DNA from: Psococerastis gibbosa
Lineage: Eukaryota > Arthropoda > Insecta > Psocodea > Psocidae
DNA length: 64,000 nt
NCBI GenBank assembly: GCA_963971405.1
Contig: OZ020489.1
Location: 42,486,510-42,550,509, forward strand
Direction of reading: 5' to 3'
Shown: one piece after another, positions 1 to 11,200 of the stretch
How positions within the stretch are numbered: position 1 is the stretch's first letter
How the letters are laid out: every line of letters begins with the position of its first letter
Program-made: the position numbers and the translations under genes
The notes under the pieces: generated by a model
The model's input: only the letters and a program-made list of their open reading frames with translations
Database searches by the model: none
What the model was told of the DNA's origin: nothing

Positions 1-415
1 AGCATTAGCCGGTCGGTGGAATGGGCGCCACGAGCATGCGCAGTGCAAAAGAATGGTTCAAACACAGTTGTTACGCTGACCGACTCGTTGATCACTGCTG
101 CAATTATAAGTTAAGCTGATGGTAGAGCTGAATCTAAATGATGTTGCATTTAAATTAGCTATTATTTGGAAATATTATCACTTAAAGATTTATTTATGAA
201 AAGTATGATAATTTGAATACTGGCGGGAAACAGACAGCGCCTCTCGTTTCTGGCAGTGGGACTGGCCGTATTGGATAAATCAAGTTTTTTGTTTTTAAGT
301 TTTTAACATGGAGTGACGTCCCCCTGGCTTGTATATATAGTTAAAATTCCATAAATCAATACTATAGTTATACATAACTTTAAAGTTATTTTCGAGTGAA
401 ATTATAAGTAAAATA
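1..415 (+). promoter_or_regulatory. TAF9 upstream region and 5' UTR
   Basis: This stretch directly precedes the TAF9 start codon and should hold its core promoter. GCATGCGCAG near 33-43 resembles half of an NRF-1/Ewg-type palindrome. No TATA box or fixed transcription start is evident. Positions 6-29 match the end of the GGCGCC foldback family, so the region is partly repeat-derived. Confidence 0.35.
6..29. repeat. Terminal fragment of GGCGCC-type foldback element
   Basis: The sequence TAGCCGGTCGGTGGAATGGG plus GCGCC is identical to the right end of the full copy at 982-1365. Only the terminal segment is visible. Confidence 0.7.
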
Positions 416-548
416 ATGGCAGCCGCTAATCCACAGCAAAATAAAGCGTTGCCTAAAGATGCGCAGGTTATAATATCGATTTTGAAGGACATGGGAATCA
501 ACGATTTTGAGCCAAGTGTGGTGACACAACTTCTTGAATTTACTTACC
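416..548 (+). CDS. TAF9: TAF9 exon 1
   Basis: The ATG at 416 opens [17 protein letters not shown] and the first half of the histone fold. The donor GTAAGT follows position 548, phase 1 (TAC C|GT). Confidence 0.93.
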
Positions 549-3500
549 GTAAGTAGCCCTCCGGTTCTTTTAGCCTAGGCCCTATGGGCTATGTTTCGAA
601 AACCATGCAAATCAAAATACATATATATGTAGAACAGAAGTGCTTGTGACAGGCGGCTAACCTGTAGCCTAGAACTATTGTGTAGCAAACAGCAAGTAGT
701 TATTGAGCATCGCCCCTATGCTGGTTCATGGGCCTTCGTCATTGGAAAGATACGTTGATTTGCCACCTTTGCCATATTATGATGACGCCAAATGAAGACT
801 CGATAGAAAAGAAAGAAGTTTCCTCCAGGCCTAGGCCTTGGCTGTTCCAATTCAATTTACATTAACTGTCAGGTGAAAACGCCTGCAGTATGCGTTAATA
901 TGGGTATTACAGCCTGTGCATGCAAAAGTTAAATAGAAAAGAAGTTCGACAGTTGTTGTTGATAGTAGCATGTAATGCTATGGCGCCCATTCCACCGACC
1001 GGCTAGGGCTATTTACAAAAACATTGACATGGTAGCAGACATTCAAGACTTAGGCGGGGTTTCCACCGACCTCGCATTGCAGAATTGACGGAAATGTTTA
1101 TTTTCCTCTATGACATAGTTAAAATTGATCAATAATCATACAGTAAAATCACAAACAAACACACTAAAATTAAAAAATGGCGTCATGGGATATGTTAAGT
1201 ACAAACATTTTAATAGATTTCTATAAAAAGAAAAATTCTAATTTCCGTCAATGTCATTTGCATTCTGCAATGCGAGGTCGGTGGAATGGCCACCTAAGTA
1301 TTGAATGTCGGCTACCACGTCACCGTTTTTGTAAATAGCCCTAGCCGGTCGGTGGAATGGGCGCCTAATGATTGCCAATAATCGATCGATCACCGTACAG
1401 TTGATTTAGCGGGTACCGCAAAAAGCCGTGCAATTAACTATTCCGCATAATTTTAATCAAAGCACTCCTGCAGCCTGATCGGGGCGTTTATAATACCGGT
1501 ATTTATTTAATCCACTGGTAAACAAGATAATTTTATAATGGAAAGTGCTATTCAAAATTTGTTTACAGTTATAATCCTAGGGTATTTATTTAACCCCGGT
1601 ATTATAAACGCCTCGATCAGACTGCTGAAGGCGTCCAACTTGTCTTTTATGTTCTGAAATGAAGTTATCAGCATTCCAGCGTTCGAGTCCCAAATTTCGG
1701 GGCACATAAAGTAATAATAGTAGTAGCCCCGGGCCTTCCCAGTTGTGTGTAATAAGAGAGCACTTTATAGCCCTAATTCCGTTAACTTAGCGTAGTAATA
1801 GAACGAAAGTCATTTATTTATTATATATCAAGAAACCACTTTCATTGCATAAGAGTTTCTTGAGACAAGGCTGGATTGATAAATTGATTTATCTAATTTT
1901 AAAAATTTGTTTGTATTTGTTTGTACTATGTTTTTTTATGATTGACAATGCCGATAGGATTACATTACGGCAATAGTTGTATTTTAAAAATGGCAAATAC
2001 ACGTTTCTTACCTGATCTTAAACTCATGTTTATATTACACACTAATTAACAATTGCAGGTTATGTAACAACGACACTTGATGACGCCCGAGTGTACGCTC
2101 AACATGCTGGTAAAAAAGTCCTGGACACCGAGGATGTTCAGTTGGCCGTTCAAATGCAACTTGACAAGAATTTTACTACCCCTCCGCCGCGAGATGTAAG
2201 TCTTGATTAAAATCGATCAATTTTTTATGACAGCAATAGACAATATAAATATATATTTCATTTTTTACCTCAAGGTACAATACAATGAAGGTTCTCGACG
2301 TCGTCAATGGTAAATAGCCTAAAATAATTAGTTGTCATAAAGAGCCGTAATTAAAATAACAAAAAATTTGTTTAAAAATTACCTGCTCAATCTAGAACCA
2401 TCTATAAATTAGTGCACAGACTGTCTAGTTTATACACTCACGGAGTAAGGACAACACTGCTGGAGCAGTACCCCTTTTCTGATGTTAGATTCAGTGAGAT
2501 TGTGGACTTTGATGTGATTAGATTCAGAGAGTAGAATTTATAAAAATCAATAATGAGATTCAGTTGGGCGGGTGTGATTTGGGAGTATTCTCCACTCCTT
2601 TCTGCCCGAAATCGTCCTCAATCTGGTTTCTGTATCTCTTCCCTTTCTTGGTCTTACCCAACTTCGTCCCTGAAAGTCTATGTAATTCTTTAGTCTAATG
2701 TAACTAGAAGAAATGAAAAATTTGAGGAGCAACTGTATATCCTCGTGAGTTCATAAGCTAAGGATAGTAACCCTATATCTAATCTCTATGAAAAAAGTTT
2801 AAAGAAGTCTTGTCATGATTATTTTATGAGTATGCATGGTGTGTAAATGGTCGCTTTTAGTTTTAGTCATAGAATAAATATTTACTGGTTTTAGTTTAGT
2901 TTTGTAGTTTCAGTTACATTTTTGTGTAATATTTAAGTTAACATTATGGGTTAATTGTTAGAGTGGGCCGAAAGGCCCAAAATTCGCCCAGATAGAAAAT
3001 AAAGACAATTTTCTTTCTTTTTATTCTATGTCTGGTTGCAGCTGCTGATGGAGGTTGCACGGGCAAAGAATACGACTCCCCTTCCTCCAATTAAACCTCA
3101 CTGCGGTATCCGATTGCCTCCTGACCGCTACTGCACGACTGCCTGCAACTTTGAATTGAAGACGAATAAAAAGGTATGTATGATACGGGTAAGAAAACAT
3201 CCAAGGTTGGACGAGAACAGGGTTTGAAGCCATGTCTCCGTCTTGCGGTCTCGCCGCTGCTGTCTGCTAACCCCTACACCATACTTGTCATTTCAAAATC
3301 GCCCCGGCAGAATAATTTGCCGATGGTATGAAACGGAAGGTTCATGGCTGGACATTACAGGACTAATGTTTCGTCAAACCCACGTCCAATTAGTTTTTTC
3401 ACCGGTTGCGGAAAACGCGGCTACCCCCAACATTCTATATAGATCAGTGGCAAAGACAGAGTCCTCTACCAGTCCTCAGGCTTAGACCCGTGATTGGTAG

Positions 3501-5015
3501 TCATGCCACGGTGTTAAATAAACTATTGATACATTGTAAATTTCATTCATTGCAGGCTCAGCCTCCTCCGAAGCAGACGACCACAATGTTTCCGACATCA
3601 GCGCCACAGATGAAGCCAGTAATGAAGAGAACTATACCTATGGTTGCAAGGACACAAACTATGACCGTTCCTAAACCAGTTATCAAATTTACTCCCGCAG
3701 GTACGTGTTTCATATTCTAAGTTGTTGCGGCAAAGAATAACTTATCCTTGAATAAGCAGACTATTTAGCTCACGGACTTACGGTAATTCTATAAAATCGG
3801 TATAATACACTTTGTCGTTTTTTTTTTATAGTAATAATTTCAGATAAGGATTAACAAACAAATGCAAAAACTTAGTGTTTTTGAAAAACTTGCTATAACT
3901 ACTATAACTAGAATTAGGAACACCCAAGTAATCGCTAAAAAAATTAACATTGTCTAAAAAACCCACTGGTGATAGTGTAAAACCCTGAGCGCTTACGGCA
4001 AGAACAGCCATCTACAGAAGGAACCCTGGCAGCAGTTACACCTTATCAGCGATTTGAGACTTGCTCAACTCGAGGAGAAGATGCAAATATACCGAAATTG
4101 AGCAACTTGGACGGATTTTTCAATCGCTTCATACAGGTCGTAAATCGAACCGTAATCTCCAATGTCTAAATTGCCATTGGGATCGCCAAATCTGCGATAG
4201 AAGAGGCATTTAAAGAACCCATTAATTAAAAATTCTCATTGGTTAAAAATAATTAAAAAACAAATAAAAAATCATTAATAGTCTCTGACAACTATAATAT
4301 AATAATATAATACAATACAATAATGCCATGTTACAACGTTTTCTTCAGTCCATATCGCAAGGCAACGGCCCGTGTGCGACTTGTACTATCTGGCTATGGA
4401 GGAGGGGGGGGGGGAGTGTGTACGGGGTGGAATACTTTTATGTTGGTGATTGCAATGACCAGAGAAGAATCCAGTGACAACTCACTGTTGTTCCACAATC
4501 TATTGAATAGCTGCGATTCCAAGGCTCATTGTTAAAAAATTACTTAGTACAGTTTTACGTAATAAATTAAAAAACAACCGGTTTCGGCTCACGCCATCGT
4601 CAAGCCGAAACAGGTTAAAAAAAGCACTTGGCGATGGCGTGAGCCGAAACCGGTTATGTGTTTTTTAATTGATTACGTAAAACTGTACTAAGTAATTTTT
4701 TAACAATGAGTGACAGCAAGTTTTACAAAGTACTTACTTACTAGCCAACGCCCACCATTGGCATGACGGTCATTTGGTGACGCGCTGACCAGTAGCGACG
4801 TGCGATCTATAGGGGGGGGGGGGAAGTTTTACAAAGTTACTAAGGAGACTATTATGTTTGCTCTCTACCTACTGATTTTTTTTTAATTGTTAACAGGATC
4901 CATGGGTGAAAGCTCCAACTGGAAGCCAGTCGGCACTCCGGTCGTGCAGACCGTTATGGACATCGACGAGCCTCCGGCCACTATTATCAAACGAAAACAT
5001 CCTGATGATGATTAA
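416..5015 (+). CDS. TAF9: TAF9, TBP-associated factor 9 (5 coding exons)
   Basis: TAF9 is a histone-fold subunit of TFIID and of SAGA-type complexes; in the nucleus it pairs with TAF6 at RNA polymerase II promoters. Exons: 416-548, 2059-2195, 3042-3173, 3556-3700, 4897-5015. All introns are GT/AG and the phases agree, giving 221 aa and a TAA stop. The histone fold covers about residues 12-80 ([15 protein letters not shown], then [16 protein letters not shown], then [11 protein letters not shown]). It is followed by the conserved TAF9 extension ([20 protein letters not shown]) and a low-complexity tail ending KRKHPDDD. The start is the first ATG before the conserved ALPKDAQ block. The length is somewhat below the usual 250-280 aa of animal TAF9, the difference being in the tail. 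I recognise the family with high certainty; exon borders are read by eye. Confidence 0.95.
982..1365. mobile_element. GGCGCC-type foldback/MITE element, full copy
   Basis: A 384-bp non-coding element with terminal inverted repeats of roughly 100 bp that begin GGCGCCCATTCCACCGACC. The arms include GTGGTAGC.GACATTCAAG-like and CTCGCATTGCAGAA segments that reappear in reverse complement on the right. The core contains TAAAATTGATCAAT and AATGGCGTCATG. It lies in TAF9 intron 1. A near-identical copy with inverted core is at 51051-51429. Confidence 0.88.
1475..1620. mobile_element. Short foldback element (CTGATCGGGGCG type)
   Basis: About 25 bp at the left (CTGATCGGGGCGTTTATAAT) recur at the right end in reverse complement with one mismatch (ATTATAAACGCCTCGATCAG). 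The middle (ATAATTTTATAATGGAAAGT) is also found near 7017-7040, so this is a dispersed family. Confidence 0.8.
1671..1825 (+). repeat. tRNA-derived SINE copy, degenerate
   Basis: It carries a B-box-like GTTCGAGTCCC at 1681 and the shared 3' part (CCCGGGCCTTCC, GAGAGCACTTTATAGCCCTAA) ending in a TTTATTTA tail. It lies in TAF9 intron 1. The best copy is 57243-57452. Confidence 0.7.
2059..2195 (+). CDS. TAF9: TAF9 exon 2
   Basis: The acceptor is TTGCAG and the exon encodes [20 protein letters not shown] to TTPPPRD, the second half of the histone fold. The donor is GTAAGT, phase 0. Confidence 0.94.
3042..3173 (+). CDS. TAF9: TAF9 exon 3
   Basis: The acceptor is GGTTGCAG. The exon encodes [20 protein letters not shown] to KTNKK, the conserved block C-terminal to the histone fold. 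The donor is GTATGT, phase 0. Confidence 0.94.
3430..3530 (-). repeat. Dispersed repeat copy (CCGTGGCATGAC family)
   Basis: Reverse-complement reading gives CCGTGGCATGAC, then CTGAGGACTGGTAGAGG and CACTGATCTATATAGAAT. Related blocks occur at 7366-7490 and at 34390-34520 on the + strand, the latter overlapping the putative first PCYT1 exon. Divergence is considerable. Confidence 0.5.
3556..3700 (+). CDS. TAF9: TAF9 exon 4
   Basis: The acceptor is CATTGCAG. The exon encodes a Pro/Met/Thr-rich linker ([17 protein letters not shown] to VIKFTPA). The donor is GTACGT, phase 1. Confidence 0.9.
3826..4112 (-). mobile_element. Penelope-like element terminal fragment
   Basis: It matches the terminal segment of the Penelope-like copies at 16258-16500 and 47782-48000 (shared GCGATTTGAGACTTGCTCAA and CTCGAGGAGAAGATGCAAAT). 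No reading frame is left. It lies in TAF9 intron 4 and contains a degenerate copy of the hammerhead-like hairpin at 3983-4022. Confidence 0.75.
4525..4710. repeat. Foldback element with 70-85 bp arms
   Basis: The left arm CTCATTGTTAAAAAATTACT onward, through CCGGTTTCGGCTCACGCCAT, is mirrored on the right (GGCGTGAGCCGAAACCGG, then AGTAATTTTTTAACAATGAG). The centre is short, so the element would form a near-complete hairpin. It lies in TAF9 intron 4. Confidence 0.85.
4897..5015 (+). CDS. TAF9: TAF9 exon 5 with stop
   Basis: The acceptor is TTAACAG after a T-rich tract. The exon encodes [19 protein letters not shown] to KRKHPDDD and the TAA at 5013-5015. Confidence 0.9.
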
Positions 5016-6380
5016 TCCCATTAATCTATGGGCCCGTTCGAGTACAGGCCGATATGTAGGCAAGTCCCAGTTATAGTTAACTCAAAACTGGTCGACTAAG
5101 CTACGTGACCGTTTATTACACTTTCTTCGAATGTGTCCATTAATACCGCTGACATGACTATTTGCGTATGGGCCATCGGTCAGTCATTTCTAAATGTCCC
5201 TGTAGACAGATCTGAATCCTCATGATAATTACTGTAACCCACGGATAAATACATAACAATGATTTTACAGTTTTAATTAGTATGGCATTTCTTAGTTATG
5301 TACTTAACCTGCGTTCGAATACCATGCACCAGGCTAGCTGTCAATTTCTGAGTTTCGTTGATAAGATACGATATAATGTCCGCGATGCAACTAAACAAAA
5401 TCAACTGCATTGTCAAGGCAGTTCGAATATACTGTTATGTTGGATGACCGTATACATTATAGATATTGCCAGTGACCTATCATACTTGTCACACTTGCTA
5501 GTCTGATGGAATTTAGTGATTGTGTGAGGCGGTTATTGAGTTGCTGGTGAAAGCCGAGGTTTTGTGGATAACGATCTGGACTTTTGTAAAGGAAGTCACG
5601 GGTGAGTCCCATTCGGCCACTTATTCACCTATGTCTAATTAGAAATATTCATGAGAGAGCCAGACCAGAAGACGTTGACGGGGCTCATATGTCGGTCCTG
5701 TGGTATGGTCGCAGCAGAAACTGCCTTTGTGCTCCGGACTTAACTAAAAAATATAATGCCTAAGCTCAACGCAGGATCGTCACCGGAAATGGTGCTTACA
5801 TCTCAATAATGGCTCTTATTATGCAGAAGTTATAGTGGAACATTATTAGTTTATTGTCAATACTCATGGGGGCAATCCACAGAATATTCAGATTTCTGAT
5901 AAATCTAATTATAGGTGCCGCAGGTAATTTTGGCACGGTACACGTGGACGTTTCTCGAGGTCGCGATTTTCCGGCGTCTTCCATTGTAGCCAATGGGCTC
6001 GGTGAATGGGTGGATTCACATTCACCCCCTCAGTCGTTGACATTTTTTTAGAAATATGTCTTCTTTATTAAGGAACAGCCGGGGTAAGTGTCCCAAATAG
6101 TAGGGGACGGGGAATGAAGGTAAGAAGTCAGGTCAGTGGTCAGTTTCCCCGTCCGAAACTTTCGGTTCCTCCCCTGTATGGAAAAGACTTCGGCAAATCG
6201 CGACTGATAGACTGCGAGAATCGTCCGTGTGTACCATAGGGTGAGGTACAAAAAAGTAGTGTGCAATAGTCAATAGTGTAACAATTAGAATTTTTCAGGT
6301 ATCATCGGAAATCTGTTTTTATTATTTATTGATACAAACTTTAAAAAAAAGTTATAAGTATATAAGTTTTAGCGCCCTTT
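5016..6380. other. TAF9 3' flank, no gene recognised
   Basis: This stretch contains the TAF9 3' UTR, but I could not identify a clear AATAAA near the stop. The reading frames are short and resemble no family. A CGTCCGTGTGTACC block near 6220 matches the end of the foldback element at 57916-58137. Confidence 0.4.
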
Positions 6381-6389
6381 GCTTATCTA

Positions 6390-6561
6390 CTGCCACGGCA
6401 AGTTCAAAATGGCGGTGTAGGGTTTGCAAAATTCATTTTTGTTTTGTGTTTATTTGCGTTAACATTTAATATCTGATGAAATAATCGATGTAAATTTACA
6501 ATCATTAAAATAGGTAGCTTAATAAAATATTGTGGAAGTTCCGCTTGTACGCGGAGACTTG
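6390..6561 (+). promoter_or_regulatory. Candidate promoter and non-coding exon 1 of the zinc-finger gene
   Basis: The AAAATGGCGG near 6407 resembles a YY1/Pho site of the kind common in promoters. A canonical donor GTAAGT follows position 6561 and could splice to the acceptor at 7938, just before the ATG. The transcription start is not visible, so this is inference from signals and position. Confidence 0.3.
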
Positions 6562-6876
6562 GTAAGTTCGGCGAAATTAATTATTTTACTTGTCGGACAT
6601 TTCGTGTTACACAAGGTCACCCCTGAGTATCAAGTAAATAATATTTTGGGAAGCCCTTTAGGATTTACATATCCCTGTACGATGTTCCTTATCAAGCAGG
6701 AGAAACCATCAACACAATGATAAGAAGATACAATTTGAAAAAAAATCTGTATGATTCTCTTTGTAAGCTACTATACTATGGGATTTTCCCATTCTCACGC
6801 TGATTAGAAGAGTAATGTAATTCTCTAATGATTCTTCATAGGCCTATATTGTTGCGGGGCTACCTCCTACCATCAA

Positions 6877-6979
6877 GGCCGTAGCCAGAAATTTTTTCGG
6901 GGGGGGGGGGGGGGGTTCCATTCTATGTAGTGTACGCTGAAAATATTTCGGGAGGGGGGGGGGGGCTATGGCTACGGCC
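6877..6979. mobile_element. G-tract foldback element
   Basis: The ends GGCCGTAGCCA and TGGCTACGGCC are perfect inverted repeats that enclose two runs of ten or more G. It is related to copies at 41617-42496, 45812-45911 and 62978-63065. Confidence 0.7.
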
Positions 6980-6980
6980 A

Positions 6981-7124
6981 TGCCTTTAAATATTAACTTA
7001 ACCTGTTAATGTAAACACAATAATTTTAGAATGGAAAGTACAATTCAAAAATGTTTTGTTTACATTTCAAACCCCTAGGGCCTAGAATCTACTAGATTAA
7101 GATTAAGTTAATATTAAACGGCAG
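6981..7124. mobile_element. Short foldback element related to 1475-1620
   Basis: The arms TTTAAATATTAACTTAA and TTAAGTTAATATTAAA face each other. The middle (ATAATTTTAGAATGGAAAGT) matches the middle of the element at 1475-1620. Confidence 0.65.
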
Positions 7125-7938
7125 TAGGTATTAGTCCACTGTATATGAAATGATAAGAAAAGAACTTGTCGTAAATTGTATTTAATTTTGTATTTAATTC
7201 AGAAAAAATATTTATCTAGTTGAATCTCTCCTTTCAAAAAATATGTGCAGTAATATAGCTGATTTGCATGTTCTAATAAACTGAATTTAACTTCGATAGC
7301 TAGCCCGCTGACTAAGTTGGCTATATATTATATATTGTAAGTCTAAGACCAGTCTTGGCTTCTCCAACAAAAATACCCGTGGCATGACATCTCTTGTTCC
7401 GTGTTAAGGCCTAAGTACTGGTAGAGGATCCTTTTTCATGACCAGTGTCCGTCCACTGCTCTATATGAGATGATGTGTTAGCAACCTGTAACAGAGTGTA
7501 ACTGTCGGTGAAGCCCAGTTCTCAATCATCAACTAGACACAACTGACCAAATCTCTGGAAGTATTTGACAGCTTAATTGTTTTTAATGATTGTCATTCCA
7601 GCCTCTTAAAAAAGTATCCATCCTTTAACGCGCCCTATGGATAAAATGGTGTTTGATATTTCTCCAATGTTGACGAACATGCCAATGACATGCCCCAATA
7701 AATGCGCCATTAAAAGTATGCTTCTGCATGAAATTTTGATTCTATTTCGTTTAGTTTTAAAATAGGATATACATTTTTGGACGCCGTCTACCCCACCTTG
7801 GTGACTTGGAGACTAAGATTGATTGATTTGACCGAATGCGATTGGTCTCACTGTCCACTTAAACAGTTATAAAGCCGTACTCAAGCCCAACTATATAATG
7901 CACTTTCACTATTTTTATGTCTTCATTTGTTATTTCAG
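7125..7938. other. Intron/5' flank of the zinc-finger gene
   Basis: No coding exon is recognised. It holds a dispersed repeat (7366-7490) and a CGCCGTCTACCCCACCTTGG block with a GATTGATTGATT tail near 7785-7840. The latter recurs at 34955-35005 and looks like a retroelement 3' end. Confidence 0.4.
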
Positions 7939-7947
7939 TCAATCAAG

Positions 7948-8247
7948 ATGGGTTACGAAGCTCACGATCCATATTCGTGCTTTACCTGCAACCAGCCCAC
8001 AGATGATTCCGAAAGACACTCAATCTTCTTCACGTTCCTCGACAGTACGGGAGACCTGCTAGCTGATGTGCTCGAGCGCTGTATTCTGCTGCCGCAGCTT
8101 GCTGACCTGCCAGTCAGCAATCCCGTGTTGTGCGGGAAATGCTGCGCGCTGTTTGAGGAATTCGCGGCGTATGAGAAAAAAGTTTTGGCGTTACGTCGAG
8201 ACCTGTGGACCATGTACTCAGCTGCTGTAGCCACAAGGAATGGCGAT
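7948..8247 (+). CDS. Zinc-finger gene exon: ZAD domain
   Basis: The acceptor TATTTCAG at 7938 is followed by TCAATCAAG and the ATG. The 100 codons hold both ZAD cysteine pairs (CFTC, CGKC) and the domain's C-terminal helix (FEEFAAYEKKVLALRRDLW). The donor is GTAAGT, phase 0. Confidence 0.93.
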
Positions 8248-11200
8248 GTAAGTACGAAACGTTAAGGGCCGATCCACAAATGTAAATTCTACGGCAGCAG
8301 ATTTGTCGAGATACATGATGACGTTTCTTGAAGATACAAAGTTCTTATCTGACAACCAATTCGGGTTTAGGAGTGGACTTAGCACTCAGGATGCCATTAC
8401 TAAACTTTCAGGACTTTCTTATACGCTGACCTGGACGCAGGACTACATCCGCTATGTGTCTATCTCGACCTAAAAAAGGCTTTCGACACAGTCCCCCATA
8501 ATCTTCTACTGGACAAACTTGAAAATGCGGGAATAAGAGGACATTCACTACAATTACTTCGCTCTTTCCTCACCAACAGGCAACAGCAAGTTCGACTTAA
8601 GGGACCACTACAGACGCTACCAAACACTGACTTTCTAAGTGACAAGACAAACGTAACCTGCGGAATCCCCCAAGGCACTGTTTTAGGTCCAATTTGCTTT
8701 ACAGTCTTCATAAATCAACTACTCCAATTGGACTTGAATGGTGAACTTGTGGGATTTGCTACGGCTCTATATTTTACAGGCTAAACTTGGGAAGAAGCAT
8801 GCCAAAAAGCATCTAATGCCCTAACTACTGTAAAGAAATGGCTCGACTCTAACTTACTGACACTAAATGTAGAAAAAACACAAAACACTACTTTTAGTAA
8901 CACACAAACTAACCAACCCAATAATTTAATTTTAAAATTACATCAACATGACTGTTTACGTTCCGTCTGTTCTAACTGTAAGACAATAACAAAAACGCAA
9001 AATTACAAGTACTTAGGGACTATAATCGACCAATACTTACGCTGGAAAGACCACATTCTACAACGAAACGAATCAGAAAAACTGTGTACAAATTTAGAAG
9101 ACTTAGACGCATACTCAACAGAGACATGATACGGCAAGTTTACTTTGGCATTGTACAATCACTTGTTAATTATAGCATGCTAGCCTGGGGAGGGGCACAT
9201 TTCACGCACATCGAGCCATTGGAAGCTGCAATAAGATGTGTTCTGAAGGTGGCAATGGGTAAACATTACCGTGAACATACACAGACGCTACACCTAGAAC
9301 TAAACATACCAACATTAACGACAACCTACGCCCGACAACTGTTACTTTACCGACACAAACTACTGAGAAAAGTACCCCCGGATCAGCTGGTTATTCACAA
9401 TTGTGGCACAAGACTTGGCAACGGTTGTAATTGCCAGATTCCTAAGCACAATACGTCCCTATTTCAACACTCCCATACTTACTTGTCTGTCTCATTATTT
9501 AATAAGCTACCAGAAAACATTAAATCTACCCCTACTGCAAAAAATTTCAAACGAATTAAAAAATATCTTAATCCTTATACAAACATACTAGAAGAATGCA
9601 TATCACAAAATAATTCATAACTTTTTTTAAAGAATGGTAAACTATTATTTAACACTCCTAATATTGCTTGCTATTCTGATCAGTTCTTATTTTATTTAGA
9701 TTTTTTTTCTTTTTAATTATTATTATATTTTTTTAAACGTTAGGTTTTCTTTTAGGTAAAGCTCGATGAGTTGAAGGGGGGCCCAGCACGGGAACCATTC
9801 CTTTGGGATCCCCCCTTCGCAAGTGTAAAACTACCTTATTATTAATTGCACACTTATGTATATAAATATACGATTTTCATTTCATTTTCATTTCATTTCA
9901 CATGGAAGCAATTAGGTTGGAGCGCAAAGGCAGTTTCTACTCTACCAGATTTTAGCACAGTGCCTAAGGCTTTCATGCCTCCCTTTTATTTATTATTCTT
10001 CATTTTTAGTATTTTCATAAATTCCAGGTGGGAAATTTTATTCGCGGCATCACTGTGCAGACGGAGTCCAATATTGAGAATTTTTTGGAGCATGATGAAG
10101 GCCATATCACAGCAGTTGTTTGCAAAACTGAACATGATGTAAGTGCAACAATAATACAATTTAATGTTTATAAAACTTAGAACTTAACATAAAAAAAATA
10201 GACTTCATCCCTTCTAATCTGGAAGTATTATATTGTACTAACAATTCAAACGAACGAAACACCGAGTTGGTTTACTCCAGTAATTTCATAAGCATACATT
10301 AATAACATCGAATAAACAGTATTGTATATAAAATTTTTGAACCATCGTCAGCTTTCCAGATACGGGCCTGCAAAATCCAAAACATAAACATTTACAGCTT
10401 GATATTCGAACGTAACGCTCGAAGGACAAACTAGAAACCGACCTCCGCGGTTTGGGTATCCGTAGAGTGTGGAGCGTCTGACAAAGCTGAGATGATTGGA
10501 GCAGTGTGGTTGAGCGGGCTGAAGCCCGAAGTGGCAGTAGAAGATTTGATTGCCATTAATAAGAGCAAGGCTCAGTATTGGAAAATTGTGAATTTTTAAG
10601 GTTTATTTGCATTCAAGCATATTTTTATGCATTGTAAATACTATAATATGTGATATAATGTTTTTAGGTGGAAGACTATCCTGTGGACGAAGAAAGCCGA
10701 ACAGGAAGTTTAAAGGTACTTTACCTTAAATCATTTAATGAAAGATTTATCAAGAACTAGTGAACCACGGCACTTTCCATTTCTCTTTTGCACTAAGTAA
10801 TTTTTTTAGGTTAATAATTTTAATTTTAGGAGGAACTACCAGTGGCGAAGAAATGGTGGAAACGCCGAGGAAAGTGGTTCAAGGGTAAGGCGGAATCGTC
10901 CGGCAAGGAACAAGAATCTCAGGTAACTTGGATTTTTTACGCTTGTAGCTGTAGACAGTAACGGATCCAGCCCATTTTTTTTTTTTGGGGGGGGGGGAGG
11001 TAGTTGTGTCATGAGTAGAAGAAGAACAACGCAATGATCCACAGTGAATTATTGCGTTGTTGTTCTTCTACTCATGATGTTCTCCATGTTCCACGAAGTC
11101 ACCAAGGAAACTCTCACAAGGAGGGGTAGTTGTGGGTCGGAATAAGAAAAACATAAGTACATAGTATCGATTAAATCAGAGCGTAATAAATTAACTTAAT